From the NCBI GenBank assembly GCA_014584295.1, contig JACTNC010000061.1:1-64000 (forward strand): a DNA stretch of 64,000 nt, given 5' to 3'. The translations under genes were made by a program, and so were the position numbers. Below, piece by piece: positions 8,518 to 17,310 of the stretch (positions are counted from its first letter, which is position 1; each line of letters starts with the position of its first letter). Source of the stretch: Verrucomicrobiota bacterium. Its GTDB lineage: Bacteria > Verrucomicrobiota > Verrucomicrobiia > Opitutales > Opitutaceae. A model generated the notes under the pieces. That model had not been told where the DNA came from, ran no database searches, and saw only the letters and a program-made list of their open reading frames with translations.

Positions 8518-11500
8518 TGGATACATTTCTGCAGCAGAGACTGCGCGCACTATTCCAGCGTCAGCGGATGCGCCGGATCGGATGGGAACTCGCGACGGTG
8601 TGGACGGGCGGAATCTTTGCCGGAGGATTCGCCTTGCTTCTGGCGCGCAGCCAGGGATGGACACACACGCTTGTGGTGCCGCTTCTCGTGGCGCTGACGG
8701 CGGCGGCCGCGGTGTGGATCTTGGTCCGGCGGTTCTTGGAGCCTCCAGACTTTCGCAGGCTTGCGCTCCGGGTTGAGAAGTCCGATCCGGAACTGAAGGG
8801 ACTGATTCTCACCGCGGTCCAGCAGACCTCGGACAGCGACGGCAGGCCCGCCAATTTCCTCCAGCAGGAGCTGCTTTCCGCGGCGATTGCGAGTGGTGCA
8901 AAGGGGCACTGGAGAAAACTGGTGCCTTTGTGGCAGATCGCAGCCTGCCAAGTTCTTCAGATTGTGGTTCTGGCGGGTCTTGTGATGGTTCTGATCCAGG
9001 TCGATCGAGTACTGCCCCGGGTTGCGGCTGAGCGTGCTGCGGTGACGACAGGTCTGAGTGTAACGCCAGGTAACATCGAGATCGAACGCGGAGAAACCTT
9101 GGTCGTGCTGGCCCGCTTTGGCGGAAGCGTGCCAGGAAATGTCGACCTTCTCGTCAACGAGTCAGGCAAACCCGAAAGAAGGATTCCCCTGGTCAAGAGC
9201 CTGTCGGATCCGGTCTTCGGGGGGACGCTCGCTGGGGTCTCGGAGGATTTGCGCTACCGGGTTGCGTACGGCGAAGAGATTTCACCGGAGTACTCGGTCA
9301 AGGTCTTTGAGTTTCCGAGACTCATGCGACCGGATGCCGAACTGACATTTCCCGCCTACACCCGTCTTGAGCCACGGCGCATCGAGGATACGCGACGCCT
9401 GAGCGCGGTTGAGGGCACGCTGATCGGTTTCACCCTGCAGCTCAACAAACCTGTCGTCGATGCGCGGCTGGTCGCGCGTGACAAGGAGCAAACGGCAATC
9501 GCGCTGCTTCCGTCCGCTGACAAGGCGGTTGCGACGCTGCCGTCCCGAATTTTCCCGCAATCGCAGACCTACGATCTCCGGCTCACGGATTCGGAGGGCC
9601 GAACGAACAAGCTGCCGACTCCGTTTGTCATTGAGGTCCAGCCAAACCGGCGTCCGGAACTGCGTCTGCTTTCCCCGCGCGGCGATTTGCGGCCATCGCC
9701 CCTGGAGGAGATTTCCTTCCAGGGGACGGTATGGGACGATTTTGGCAGCCCTTCGTATGGTCTGGCCTATTCCCAAGGCGGCGGTGAAATGACCGTTGTC
9801 GAACTCGGGAAGGATGCGGGCGCGAAGGAGCGCCGGTCATTCAGTCACCTGCTGCGTCTCGAGGACCTGCACCTCAAACCCGATGCGCTGATCTCGTGGC
9901 ATGTGTGGGCCGATGATATCGGGCCGGATGGCCAGGGGCGCAGGACGACGAGCGATCTCTATTTTGGCGAGGTGAGGCCCTTTGATGAAATCTTTCGTGA
10001 GGAAACCGGCATGCAGGCCGAGAATGCGGACAGCGATCAAATGGGGGGCATGGGCAATGCGCAGCGCCTCACCGAGCTTCAGAAGCAGATCATGTCGGCA
10101 ACCTGGAAGCTTCAGCGTGATTCCTCGGTCAAGACTTACGCGGACGACGTCAAGGTGGTTCGCGACTCGCAGGTTCAGGCCCTGGGGCAGGCTCGGGAGG
10201 CGAGTTCGCAGAATCCGCGACCGGCGGACGCAGCGCTTTGGAGCAACGTTGCTCAGGCGATGGAAACAGCGGCCAGCCAGCTTAACGACGCCGTGAATGA
10301 GCCTAGCACGCTCCAGGCGGCACTGTCGTCGGAGCAGAATGCCTATCAGGACTTGCTCAGGCTCCAGCAACACGAGACCAGCGTTTCGAGAAGCAGGAGC
10401 CGGAGAGGCGGACAAGGCGGGCGTGGCAACCAGCAGCAGATGGATCAACTCGATCTGGCGCAGTCGGAAAACCGCTATGAGACCCAGCGCCAGGCTCGAT
10501 CGATGCAGGATCCGCAGCGGCGCGAACAGGTCCAGACGGTCAACCGGCTTCAGGAACTCGCGCGACGCCAGGAGGCGGTGAATGAGCGTCTGAAGGAACT
10601 CCAGACCGCGCTTCAGGAGGCGCGCACCGAGGAGAAGCGCGAGGAGCTTCGCCGCGAATTGAAGCGCCTTCAGGAGGAGCAACGCGACATGCTGGCGGAT
10701 GTCGATGAACTGCGCCAGCGCATGGACCGTCCGGAGAACCAGTCGCGCATGGCCGAGGAGCGCAGGCAGCTTGATAACACCCGGCAGGATCTCCAGCGCT
10801 CGGCGGACGCAACCGGAGAGGGCTCTGTGTCCCAGGCGCTAGCAGCAGGTACGCGGGCGCAGCGTCAGCTGGAGGAAATGAAGGATTCCCTGCGGAAGGA
10901 GAACTCAAGCGAGTTTGCCGATGATTTGAGGGAGCTTCGGAGCGAGGCGCGGGAGCTGGCGCGCCAGCAGCAGGCGATCGGGGAGAAACTTTCGGAACTC
11001 GCGGATGGGAAGAAGAAGTCGCTGTCGGACCAGGGAGATCGCGAGAACCTCGCGCAGGAACTCAAGGCACAGCGCGAGCGCATGGAGAATCTCGTCAAAC
11101 GAGCCACGGAACTTTCTGAACAGTCGGAGAACACGGAACCCCTGGTTTCCCGCCAACTCTATGACAGCCTCCGCAAGGTGAGTCAGGACGATGCGAACGT
11201 CACGAAGCAGATGCAGCAGGATCTGCTGGCCGAGGGCATGATGACACGGTCGCTGTTTGAGCGGCTGAAGGAGACCCAGAAGCGTGAAGGCGGACAGACG
11301 TTTGACCTGACCTCGGAACTGCTGCGCGAAGGCTATCTGCCGAAGGCGCGCACGGCGGAGAGCAAGGCGCGCGCGGGTGTTGATGAGTTGCGCCGCGGTG
11401 TGGAGAGGGCGGCAGGGAATGTCCTTGGGGACGATGCCGAGGCATTGCGCCACGCACAGAGGCAGCTTGATGAGCTGACCGAATCGCTGACCCGTGAAGC

Positions 11501-12131
11501 CGCAAAGGCTACGGAAAAAGCCGATCGGGTCGCCCAAACGGATCAAACGAAGGAGGCAACGGGTGATCGCGGGCAATCACTGGAAGGTGAGTCGGGCGAG
11601 GCTTCGTCACGGGGGAGCCCTGAAGGTGGACGTGAGACGCCAGGTGCGTCCCAGGGAAGAGAGGTTGCTCAATCCGGCGATCAGCCTGGGACACAATCTG
11701 GCGGCGGTCGTCGCGGCGGGTTTGAGCTGAACCGCATCTTTGACGGACGCGGCATCGCGGATCCCCGAGGCGATTTCGCGGCGAATGACAGCGGTCCGAT
11801 CATGGGCGACGAGTATGGTCCCTGGGCAAATGGACTGAGAGAGGTGGAGGACGTACTCGACGACCGCAACCTGCGCAATGCGGTCGCAGCGGCGCGTGAA
11901 CGTGCCCGAAGGATGCGTCAGGATTACCGGCATGATCGGAAAAAACCTGACTGGGCAGTTGTGCGCGCGGAGATTCTGAATCCACTCGCCGAGGTGCGTC
12001 AGCGCATCAGCGAGGAATTGTCCCGCCGCAACATGGATGATCCGCTGGCTCCGGTGGATCGAGATCCCGTCCCCGCGCGCTTCGCCGAACCGGTGCGCAA
12101 GTACTACGAGGAGTTGGGAAAGAATCCATGA
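8514..12131 (+). CDS. large membrane-anchored coiled-coil protein (DUF4175-like)
   Basis: This 1205-residue protein has an N-terminal pair of membrane helices (about residues 25-75) and a third near residues 145-165 (VLQIVVLAGLVMVLIQV). A beta-rich extracytoplasmic part runs to about 500. A very long Gln/Glu/Arg-rich helical region, about 520-1000, contains many LQEEQRDMLADVDELRQR-like heptads. The tail is Gly/Ser/Asp-rich with a conserved-looking GPWANGLREVEDVLDD motif. This layout resembles DUF4175-type proteins found in MoxR/BatA loci of PVC bacteria and alphaproteobacteria. The function is unknown; it may be the structural backbone of the complex. It overlaps both neighbours by four bases. 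Confidence 0.72.
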   Translation: MMDTFLQQRLRALFQRQRMRRIGWELATVWTGGIFAGGFALLLARSQGWTHTLVVPLLVALTAAAAVWILVRRFLEPPDFRRLALRVEKSDPELKGLILTAVQQTSDSDGRPANFLQQELLSAAIASGAKGHWRKLVPLWQIAACQVLQIVVLAGLVMVLIQVDRVLPRVAAERAAVTTGLSVTPGNIEIERGETLVVLARFGGSVPGNVDLLVNESGKPERRIPLVKSLSDPVFGGTLAGVSEDLRYRVAYGEEISPEYSVKVFEFPRLMRPDAELTFPAYTRLEPRRIEDTRRLSAVEGTLIGFTLQLNKPVVDARLVARDKEQTAIALLPSADKAVATLPSRIFPQSQTYDLRLTDSEGRTNKLPTPFVIEVQPNRRPELRLLSPRGDLRPSPLEEISFQGTVWDDFGSPSYGLAYSQGGGEMTVVELGKDAGAKERRSFSHLLRLEDLHLKPDALISWHVWADDIGPDGQGRRTTSDLYFGEVRPFDEIFREETGMQAENADSDQMGGMGNAQRLTELQKQIMSATWKLQRDSSVKTYADDVKVVRDSQVQALGQAREASSQNPRPADAALWSNVAQAMETAASQLNDAVNEPSTLQAALSSEQNAYQDLLRLQQHETSVSRSRSRRGGQGGRGNQQQMDQLDLAQSENRYETQRQARSMQDPQRREQVQTVNRLQELARRQEAVNERLKELQTALQEARTEEKREELRRELKRLQEEQRDMLADVDELRQRMDRPENQSRMAEERRQLDNTRQDLQRSADATGEGSVSQALAAGTRAQRQLEEMKDSLRKENSSEFADDLRELRSEARELARQQQAIGEKLSELADGKKKSLSDQGDRENLAQELKAQRERMENLVKRATELSEQSENTEPLVSRQLYDSLRKVSQDDANVTKQMQQDLLAEGMMTRSLFERLKETQKREGGQTFDLTSELLREGYLPKARTAESKARAGVDELRRGVERAAGNVLGDDAEALRHAQRQLDELTESLTREAAKATEKADRVAQTDQTKEATGDRGQSLEGESGEASSRGSPEGGRETPGASQGREVAQSGDQPGTQSGGGRRGGFELNRIFDGRGIADPRGDFAANDSGPIMGDEYGPWANGLREVEDVLDDRNLRNAVAAARERARRMRQDYRHDRKKPDWAVVRAEILNPLAEVRQRISEELSRRNMDDPLAPVDRDPVPARFAEPVRKYYEELGKNP

Positions 12132-14551
12132 CCGGGTTTCCAGATTCAACAGGGCACTTCTGGGCAGCGCTTACGCTTTCGGCGGATCAGTGGCTGTGGC
12201 CGCTCGCTGCGATTCTGGTGCTTTTTGGCGCAATCCTCCTCTGGAGTTATTTCCCGGAACGCGGAGCCGGAGCAGTTCGCTGGGGGTGCCTTGCACTGAA
12301 GTTTGCCGGTTTTGCAGCGCTTGCCGCGTGTCTGCTGGAGCCGCTGTGGTTGTCACCCCGGGCTCGGCAGGGAGCCAATTTCTTTGCCATCGTTGCGGAC
12401 AACAGCGAGGGACTCCAGATCCGGGATGCAGGAGCGACGCGCACCCGTGGCGATGAGTTGAAAGGGATGATCGATACACGTTTACCCGGCTGGCAGAGTC
12501 GCTTGGGTGAAACTTTTGAAGTTCGCCGCTATCTTTTTGATTCCCGGCTGCAGGCGACACTGGATTTTCACGAACTGGATTTCAAGGGCCGTGCCTCGGG
12601 GATGATCGGTGCGCTGACCTCCGTGCAGAAGCGGTTTCATGGACGACCGCTTGCGGGCGTTCTGCTATTCACTGATGGAAACGCGACCGATCTTCCTGGT
12701 TCGCTTCCGACACTGGAGGGAATACCGCCGATCTATCCGGTGGTCCTTGGGACTCGCGATCCAATCAAGGACATTTCCGTCCAGCGTGTGAACGTGAGTC
12801 AGACCGCGTTCGAGGATGCACCGGTGAGTGTTCAGGCGGACGTTGCGAGTGCCGGGTTTCATGGCAGAACCATTGTCGCCCAGATGCTCGATTCCTCCGG
12901 CCGCGTGGTTCAGGAGCAGGCACAGACCGGAGGTGAAGGCGGCGCATTGCTGACGTACCGTTTCAGCCTGAAACCGGAAGGGTCTGGTGTTTCTTTTTAC
13001 CGGTTGAACGTTGGCCTGCGGGGGGCGTCGGGTGGCATTGAGAAGAAGGACGAGGAGGCGACGATGGCCAACAACTCAAGGGTATTGGCCGTTGACAGGG
13101 GCAGGGGTCCGTATCGAGTTCTCTATGTTGCCGGCCGCCCGAACTGGGAGTTCAAGTTTCTGAACCGAGCGATTGAAGCGGACACCCAGGTGCAGTTGGT
13201 GGCGCTCATCCGCGTGGCAAAACGCGAACCCAAGTTTGATTTCCGGGGACGTTCCGGAGAAACCAGCAATCCCCTGTACCGCGGTTTTGGCGAACAGGCG
13301 GCCGAGGACGTGCAGCGGTACGATCAGCCTGTCCTGGTCCGTTTGAACACGAAGGACGAACTGGAGCTGCGCGGCGGATTTCCACGGACTCCCGAGGAGC
13401 TCTATGCCTACGATGCCGTCATCGTGGACGATCTTGAAGCGGAGTTTTTCGGTGCAGATCAGGCGCAGCTCGCGCAGCGCTTTGTGTCCGAGCGGGGTGG
13501 CGGATTCCTGATGCTGGGGGGCATGGAGTCCTTTCAGGCTGGAGGCTACTTTCGGACTCCCATCGGCGACATGCTTCCCGTATTTCTGGACCGTATGCAA
13601 GGGCAGGTGCTTGAGGGCGCCAATGACAGCCGGGAACCCATGCCGGTGCATTTCGAACTCGCCCGCGAGGGTTGGCTTCAGGCTTGGGCGAGGCTCTACG
13701 ACAACGAATCCCAGGAACGGGCGCGCATCGAAGGCATGCCGCCGCTCCGGGTTCTCAACCGTGTTCGTGGCGTCAAGCCGGGGGCAAGTCTCATCGCCAC
13801 CGGAAGGGACGACGGCGGCGGTGAATCGCCGGTGCTCGCGGTGCAGCGGTTTGGACGAGGCCGGACCGCCGCGCTTATGGCAGGTGATCTCTGGCGATGG
13901 GGAACGCGCGATGCGGAGCGCCAGGAGCAGCTTGGCAAGGCGTGGCGTCAACTTGCACGCTGGCTGGTATCCGATGTGCCCCGTCGCGTGGAACTGCAGG
14001 TGGAGTCGGTCGCCGGGGATGCCAATGCGGGTATGGCGCTCAATGTCAGGGTGCGCGATGCGCAGTTTCAGCCGGTGGACGATGCCGCGGTTTCCATCGA
14101 CGTGGAAACCGTGAGCCTCGGAGCGACTGGCGAAGCGCAACCAGCAACGGTGCGGCTCCGCGCCGAGCCTGCGACAAATGAGTCTGGCTTGTACACCGCG
14201 AGTTTTGTGCCGCGTTCAAACGGAGGCTTCCGCGCGACCGCCATAGTGACGAACTCGGCGGGAGCGGAGACCGGACGGGCGGTTGCGGGCTGGAGTTCCG
14301 ATCTCGCGGCGGAGGAGTTCAAGTCACTCACTCCCAATTTTTCGCTTCTTGAAGCCATCGCGAAACGAACCGGCGGTGAGGTGATTCGTGCAGCGGACCT
14401 TGATTCCTTTGTGCGCGAACTGCCGACGAAGACGGCACCGGTGATGGAAACCCAAGCGCGACCGCTCTGGCACACACCGACCCTTTTTGCGCTTGCTCTG
14501 GCCTGCCTTGTGGCGGAGTGGGGTCTGCGGCGGTGGAAGGGACTCGCATGA
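12128..14551 (+). CDS. membrane VWA / glutamine-amidotransferase-like protein
   Basis: An 807-residue protein with two N-terminal membrane helices (residues about 20-65). A VWA-like domain has a degenerate metal site (VADNSEGL instead of DxSxS). An amidotransferase-like domain starts near residue 330 (RVLYVAGRPNWEFKFLNR and, later, YDAVIVDDLEAEFFG then GGGFLMLGGMESF). The protein ends with one helix (TLFALALACLVAEWGL). Such proteins accompany BatA and DUF58 proteins in this type of locus. The altered metal site suggests a structural role rather than metal-dependent ligand binding. It overlaps both neighbours by four bases. Confidence 0.78.
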   Translation: MTGFPDSTGHFWAALTLSADQWLWPLAAILVLFGAILLWSYFPERGAGAVRWGCLALKFAGFAALAACLLEPLWLSPRARQGANFFAIVADNSEGLQIRDAGATRTRGDELKGMIDTRLPGWQSRLGETFEVRRYLFDSRLQATLDFHELDFKGRASGMIGALTSVQKRFHGRPLAGVLLFTDGNATDLPGSLPTLEGIPPIYPVVLGTRDPIKDISVQRVNVSQTAFEDAPVSVQADVASAGFHGRTIVAQMLDSSGRVVQEQAQTGGEGGALLTYRFSLKPEGSGVSFYRLNVGLRGASGGIEKKDEEATMANNSRVLAVDRGRGPYRVLYVAGRPNWEFKFLNRAIEADTQVQLVALIRVAKREPKFDFRGRSGETSNPLYRGFGEQAAEDVQRYDQPVLVRLNTKDELELRGGFPRTPEELYAYDAVIVDDLEAEFFGADQAQLAQRFVSERGGGFLMLGGMESFQAGGYFRTPIGDMLPVFLDRMQGQVLEGANDSREPMPVHFELAREGWLQAWARLYDNESQERARIEGMPPLRVLNRVRGVKPGASLIATGRDDGGGESPVLAVQRFGRGRTAALMAGDLWRWGTRDAERQEQLGKAWRQLARWLVSDVPRRVELQVESVAGDANAGMALNVRVRDAQFQPVDDAAVSIDVETVSLGATGEAQPATVRLRAEPATNESGLYTASFVPRSNGGFRATAIVTNSAGAETGRAVAGWSSDLAAEEFKSLTPNFSLLEAIAKRTGGEVIRAADLDSFVRELPTKTAPVMETQARPLWHTPTLFALALACLVAEWGLRRWKGLA

Positions 14552-15540
14552 AACCAAGTTTGTTTGAGGTCCGTTCTGGTTTGCGCGTGCTGCTGGTGGG
14601 GACGTGCCTCCTCCTTGGCGGTCTGTCGAACGCGAGGGCGCAAGCGCCGGATGCGCTGATCGTCGTCGGCGCCTCAGGCGAATCGGCCTATGCCGAGGCG
14701 TTTGCGCGGCAGGTGGAGACATGGAAATCCGCCATGGCCCGGGCTGGTGCGGGCAGCGTGGCGATTGTCGGACAGGAAGAGAATCCTTCGGGGGACACTG
14801 ATCTGAAGCGGTTGGAAACCCTGCTTGGTGAGGCCGCGGCTGTCGCCGATCGTGAGCTTTGGATTGTGCTGATCGGTCACGCCACGTTTGACGGCAAGGA
14901 TGCGCGGTTCAATCTCCGCGGTCCCGACCTGACGGCGGAGGACTTTGCCGCCTGGGCAAAACCGGTCAGGCGTCCCACGGCCGTGATCATCGGCACGTCC
15001 TCGAGTTCTCCCTTTCTTGCGCGGCTGTCCGGTCCGAATCGTGTGGTGGTTGTGGCGACGCGAAGCGGTTATGAGCAGAACTATGCGCGGTTTGGCGGTT
15101 ATTTTGCAGAGTCCATTGCTGATCCGAAGGCCGATCTCGATCGTGATGGCCAGACTTCGATTCTGGAGGCCTTTCTGAGTGCTTCGCATCAGACTGCCGA
15201 GTTTTACCGGAATGAACGACGGCTTGCGACGGAGCATGCGTTGATCGACGACAATGGCGATGGCCTTGGAACGCCGGCCGATTGGTTTCGCGGCACGCGG
15301 GCGGTGAAGAAGGCCGAGGGGGGGGAAACACTCGACGGAATACGGGCCAGGCAGTGGCACCTCATCAAGAGCGTCGAGGAGGCATCGTGGTCGCAGGAAC
15401 GCCGCGCCCGGCGGGACGCGCTCGAAATGGAAATCGAGACTTTGAGGGAGAAAAGAGCGGAGCTTCCCGAAATCGAGTATTGGAACCGTCTAGAGTCCCT
15501 GTTGCTGGAGCTGGCGAAAATCTACCAACCGTCTGCCTGA
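14548..15540 (+). CDS. caspase-like exported protein, catalytic Cys apparently missing
   Basis: The 330-residue product has a signal peptide (LRVLLVGTCLLLGGLSNARAQ) and a caspase/C13-like alpha-beta fold. The His strand reads IVLIGHATFDG (His111). The strand that should end in the Cys nucleophile reads VIIGTSSSSPFLARL (Thr150-Ser151), with no Cys. Downstream blocks such as GGYFAESIADPKADLDRDGQ and DDNGDGLGTPADWFRGT look like a conserved, possibly calcium-binding, part of the family. ATG 14548 overlaps the upstream stop; a longer frame from 14518 lacks a signal peptide at its start. It is the last gene of the operon. It could be a pseudo-protease or a binding subunit. Confidence 0.6.
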   Translation: MKPSLFEVRSGLRVLLVGTCLLLGGLSNARAQAPDALIVVGASGESAYAEAFARQVETWKSAMARAGAGSVAIVGQEENPSGDTDLKRLETLLGEAAAVADRELWIVLIGHATFDGKDARFNLRGPDLTAEDFAAWAKPVRRPTAVIIGTSSSSPFLARLSGPNRVVVVATRSGYEQNYARFGGYFAESIADPKADLDRDGQTSILEAFLSASHQTAEFYRNERRLATEHALIDDNGDGLGTPADWFRGTRAVKKAEGGETLDGIRARQWHLIKSVEEASWSQERRARRDALEMEIETLREKRAELPEIEYWNRLESLLLELAKIYQPSA

Positions 15541-15593
15541 AGTGGACGTGCTGCCGGAGTAGATCGGCAGGGCGGCGCCAGAGAAAGGAGGAT

Positions 15594-15611
15594 CAAACGA
15601 AATCTCGTTTG
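15594..15611 (+). terminator. weak hairpin after the MoxR/VWA operon
   Basis: CAAACGA at 15594-15600 and TCGTTTG at 15605-15611 form a 7-bp stem with a 4-base loop, 54 bases after the stop of the last operon gene. No uridine tract follows directly, so termination here is only a suggestion. A second nested hairpin (CTCTGA at 15680-15685 with TCAGAG at 15715-15720, enclosing GCGCC/GGCGC) lies at the 3' end of the converging exosortase gene. Confidence 0.25.
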
Positions 15612-15714
15612 TCTCGTCTCAGGCAATGGTCCCCCAAGGCGGGTCGCAATGGATGTTTTTTCGCCGATTCGGCAGTTGGCTCTGAGACGGTGTGCGCCGG
15701 CGAGGGCGCCTGTA

Positions 15715-17310
15715 TCAGAGTCCGAGGGGACGCAGACGTCGGAAGATATCCTCGATCAGCGGTTCTCGGACGAGGTCCGCCCAAGGCGTGTTGCTTGAGA
15801 ACCGAATGAAGGCCTGATCCGACTCGCTTTGCACGCCGTAGCGAACAACGACCCGGGCCATCTTGAACGGCGAGAAGGGGTCGGTATCGGTGACCGGTAC
15901 GCCGTTGTGAAGATGCCAGAACCAGACATGTTGGAGAGATGACGCCTGCTTAAAGGTTCTGTACTCCGCGGGCGGCAACGGAGTGCCGGCAACGGTGAGT
16001 GAAGCGCGAGTGGCCCGATCCTCGAGGGATTTCCATCCGGCTCCTGGCCAGCAGGCATCAGGGGTGTGGGAGCTAACAAGGCTGACCGATGCCTGCCTGG
16101 GCGCCCAATAGGCTAGGTAGACGGTGATCTGTTCAATGCCTGTCGCCGAATCACGAAGGTAGGTGCGCTGGGCGAGATGTGATGTCTGCAACGTCGAGGA
16201 GAATCGGTAAAGATCGTTCGTCGTTTCGACTCTCCAACCTGGGAACGTCGAGGGAAGGAGCGATGCAAGGTCGGGCGAAGTCTTGGAGTCGATCGGGGCA
16301 GGCCGAGTTTTTGCCATGAAAAAGCCAAGTGCCAAGGCAACGGTTGCCGTTCCTGCCAGCAGGAGCCTCGCAGGGGCGGATGAATGCCTTTCGCTGCTGG
16401 GCTCATTCCTGGCAGGAAGGGGAGGGCGGCGGCCCAATGCGCGTGCAATGACAGCGAGAACGAAGGCGCACAGCAGCAGCCCGAGGTAGCCGGAGACCGT
16501 GTGAACCGCACCGGCGATATCGATTCCCCTCTCTGCCGCGAGGGTGAGTCCGAGAGAACGGAAAAAATTCATCACAAGCGCAAGTGGAACCGAGAGCATG
16601 ATCAGCGCGGTGCGGGCAAGCGGACGGGAGACAAGGGTGCCGGAAAAAAACAGCGCAGCCACCACACAGGAAACGAGGCTGCGCACGCCGCTGCAGGCTT
16701 CTTCCACGCCAACGCTCGTTCCGGCCAGTTCAATGATGTTGCCGCTTTGGCGCGCCGGAATGCCCAGCAGGTGCAATGAACCGATGACACCGCGTGTCAC
16801 ACCAAGTTGCAGCGCGAGCGTGAGTCGCGAGTAGGTTCCTGGCGGAAAAGGGGCGCACAGGACGGGGATCAGGCATGCGACAAAAGCCGGCCAGGCGACG
16901 GGTATGAGTCTCCATTCCTCGCGTCCACTCACCACCCAGGTGGCTCCCAGCAGCAGGCTCATGGAGGCGCCGAACAGAAAAAGGGTAAGGTGATTGGACC
17001 ACGAGAGCGCGGCTGCCATGAGCCCCGCAAAAGTGACAGTTGCCAGGGTTGCTGCCAGCAACAGGCCGGTCAGCAGAAGGGTGCCTGGAACAGAGGAGAA
17101 ATACCGGGTGCAGCCCTGCACACGCGCCTCCCTGATCAGGATGAAGATGAGAAGCGGGCTGATGAGCCCGTGGGAGAGGTCGGAATTGTGAATCCATTCG
17201 GGCAGCATGAACGCCATCCATGCCAGCAGGAGGATCAGTGCTGCGCCCAGCGCGAGCAGGAGGCTGGGTGAACGAGGAAGTGCGATCGGGCGTATTGCAG
17301 CACGCTTCAT
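15715..17310 (-). CDS. exosortase fused to an EpsI-type C-terminal domain
   Basis: A 531-residue membrane protein. The first 300 residues hold about eight hydrophobic helices and the exosortase catalytic set: Cys206 in EACSGVRSL, Arg251 in NFFRSLGL and His270 in GAVHTVSG. After residue 330 comes a soluble domain (LPSTFPGWRVE, QITVYLAYWAPRQ, SSHTPDACWPGAGW) matching EpsI/DUF3485 domains. Exosortases are transpeptidase-like enzymes that process C-terminal PEP-CTERM-type sorting tags at the membrane, often alongside exopolysaccharide genes. No tagged substrate protein was found in this window. Its ATG overlaps the stop of the upstream TPR gene, so the two form an operon. Confidence 0.87.
   Translation of the reverse strand: MKRAAIRPIALPRSPSLLLALGAALILLLAWMAFMLPEWIHNSDLSHGLISPLLIFILIREARVQGCTRYFSSVPGTLLLTGLLLAATLATVTFAGLMAAALSWSNHLTLFLFGASMSLLLGATWVVSGREEWRLIPVAWPAFVACLIPVLCAPFPPGTYSRLTLALQLGVTRGVIGSLHLLGIPARQSGNIIELAGTSVGVEEACSGVRSLVSCVVAALFFSGTLVSRPLARTALIMLSVPLALVMNFFRSLGLTLAAERGIDIAGAVHTVSGYLGLLLCAFVLAVIARALGRRPPLPARNEPSSERHSSAPARLLLAGTATVALALGFFMAKTRPAPIDSKTSPDLASLLPSTFPGWRVETTNDLYRFSSTLQTSHLAQRTYLRDSATGIEQITVYLAYWAPRQASVSLVSSHTPDACWPGAGWKSLEDRATRASLTVAGTPLPPAEYRTFKQASSLQHVWFWHLHNGVPVTDTDPFSPFKMARVVVRYGVQSESDQAFIRFSSNTPWADLVREPLIEDIFRRLRPLGL

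Noticed and set aside
15657..15672. T6 tract next to a GCCG/CGGC dyad as a terminator
   Set aside because: The T-run precedes the dyad on the plus strand and gives A on the minus strand, so it is in the wrong place for either direction.
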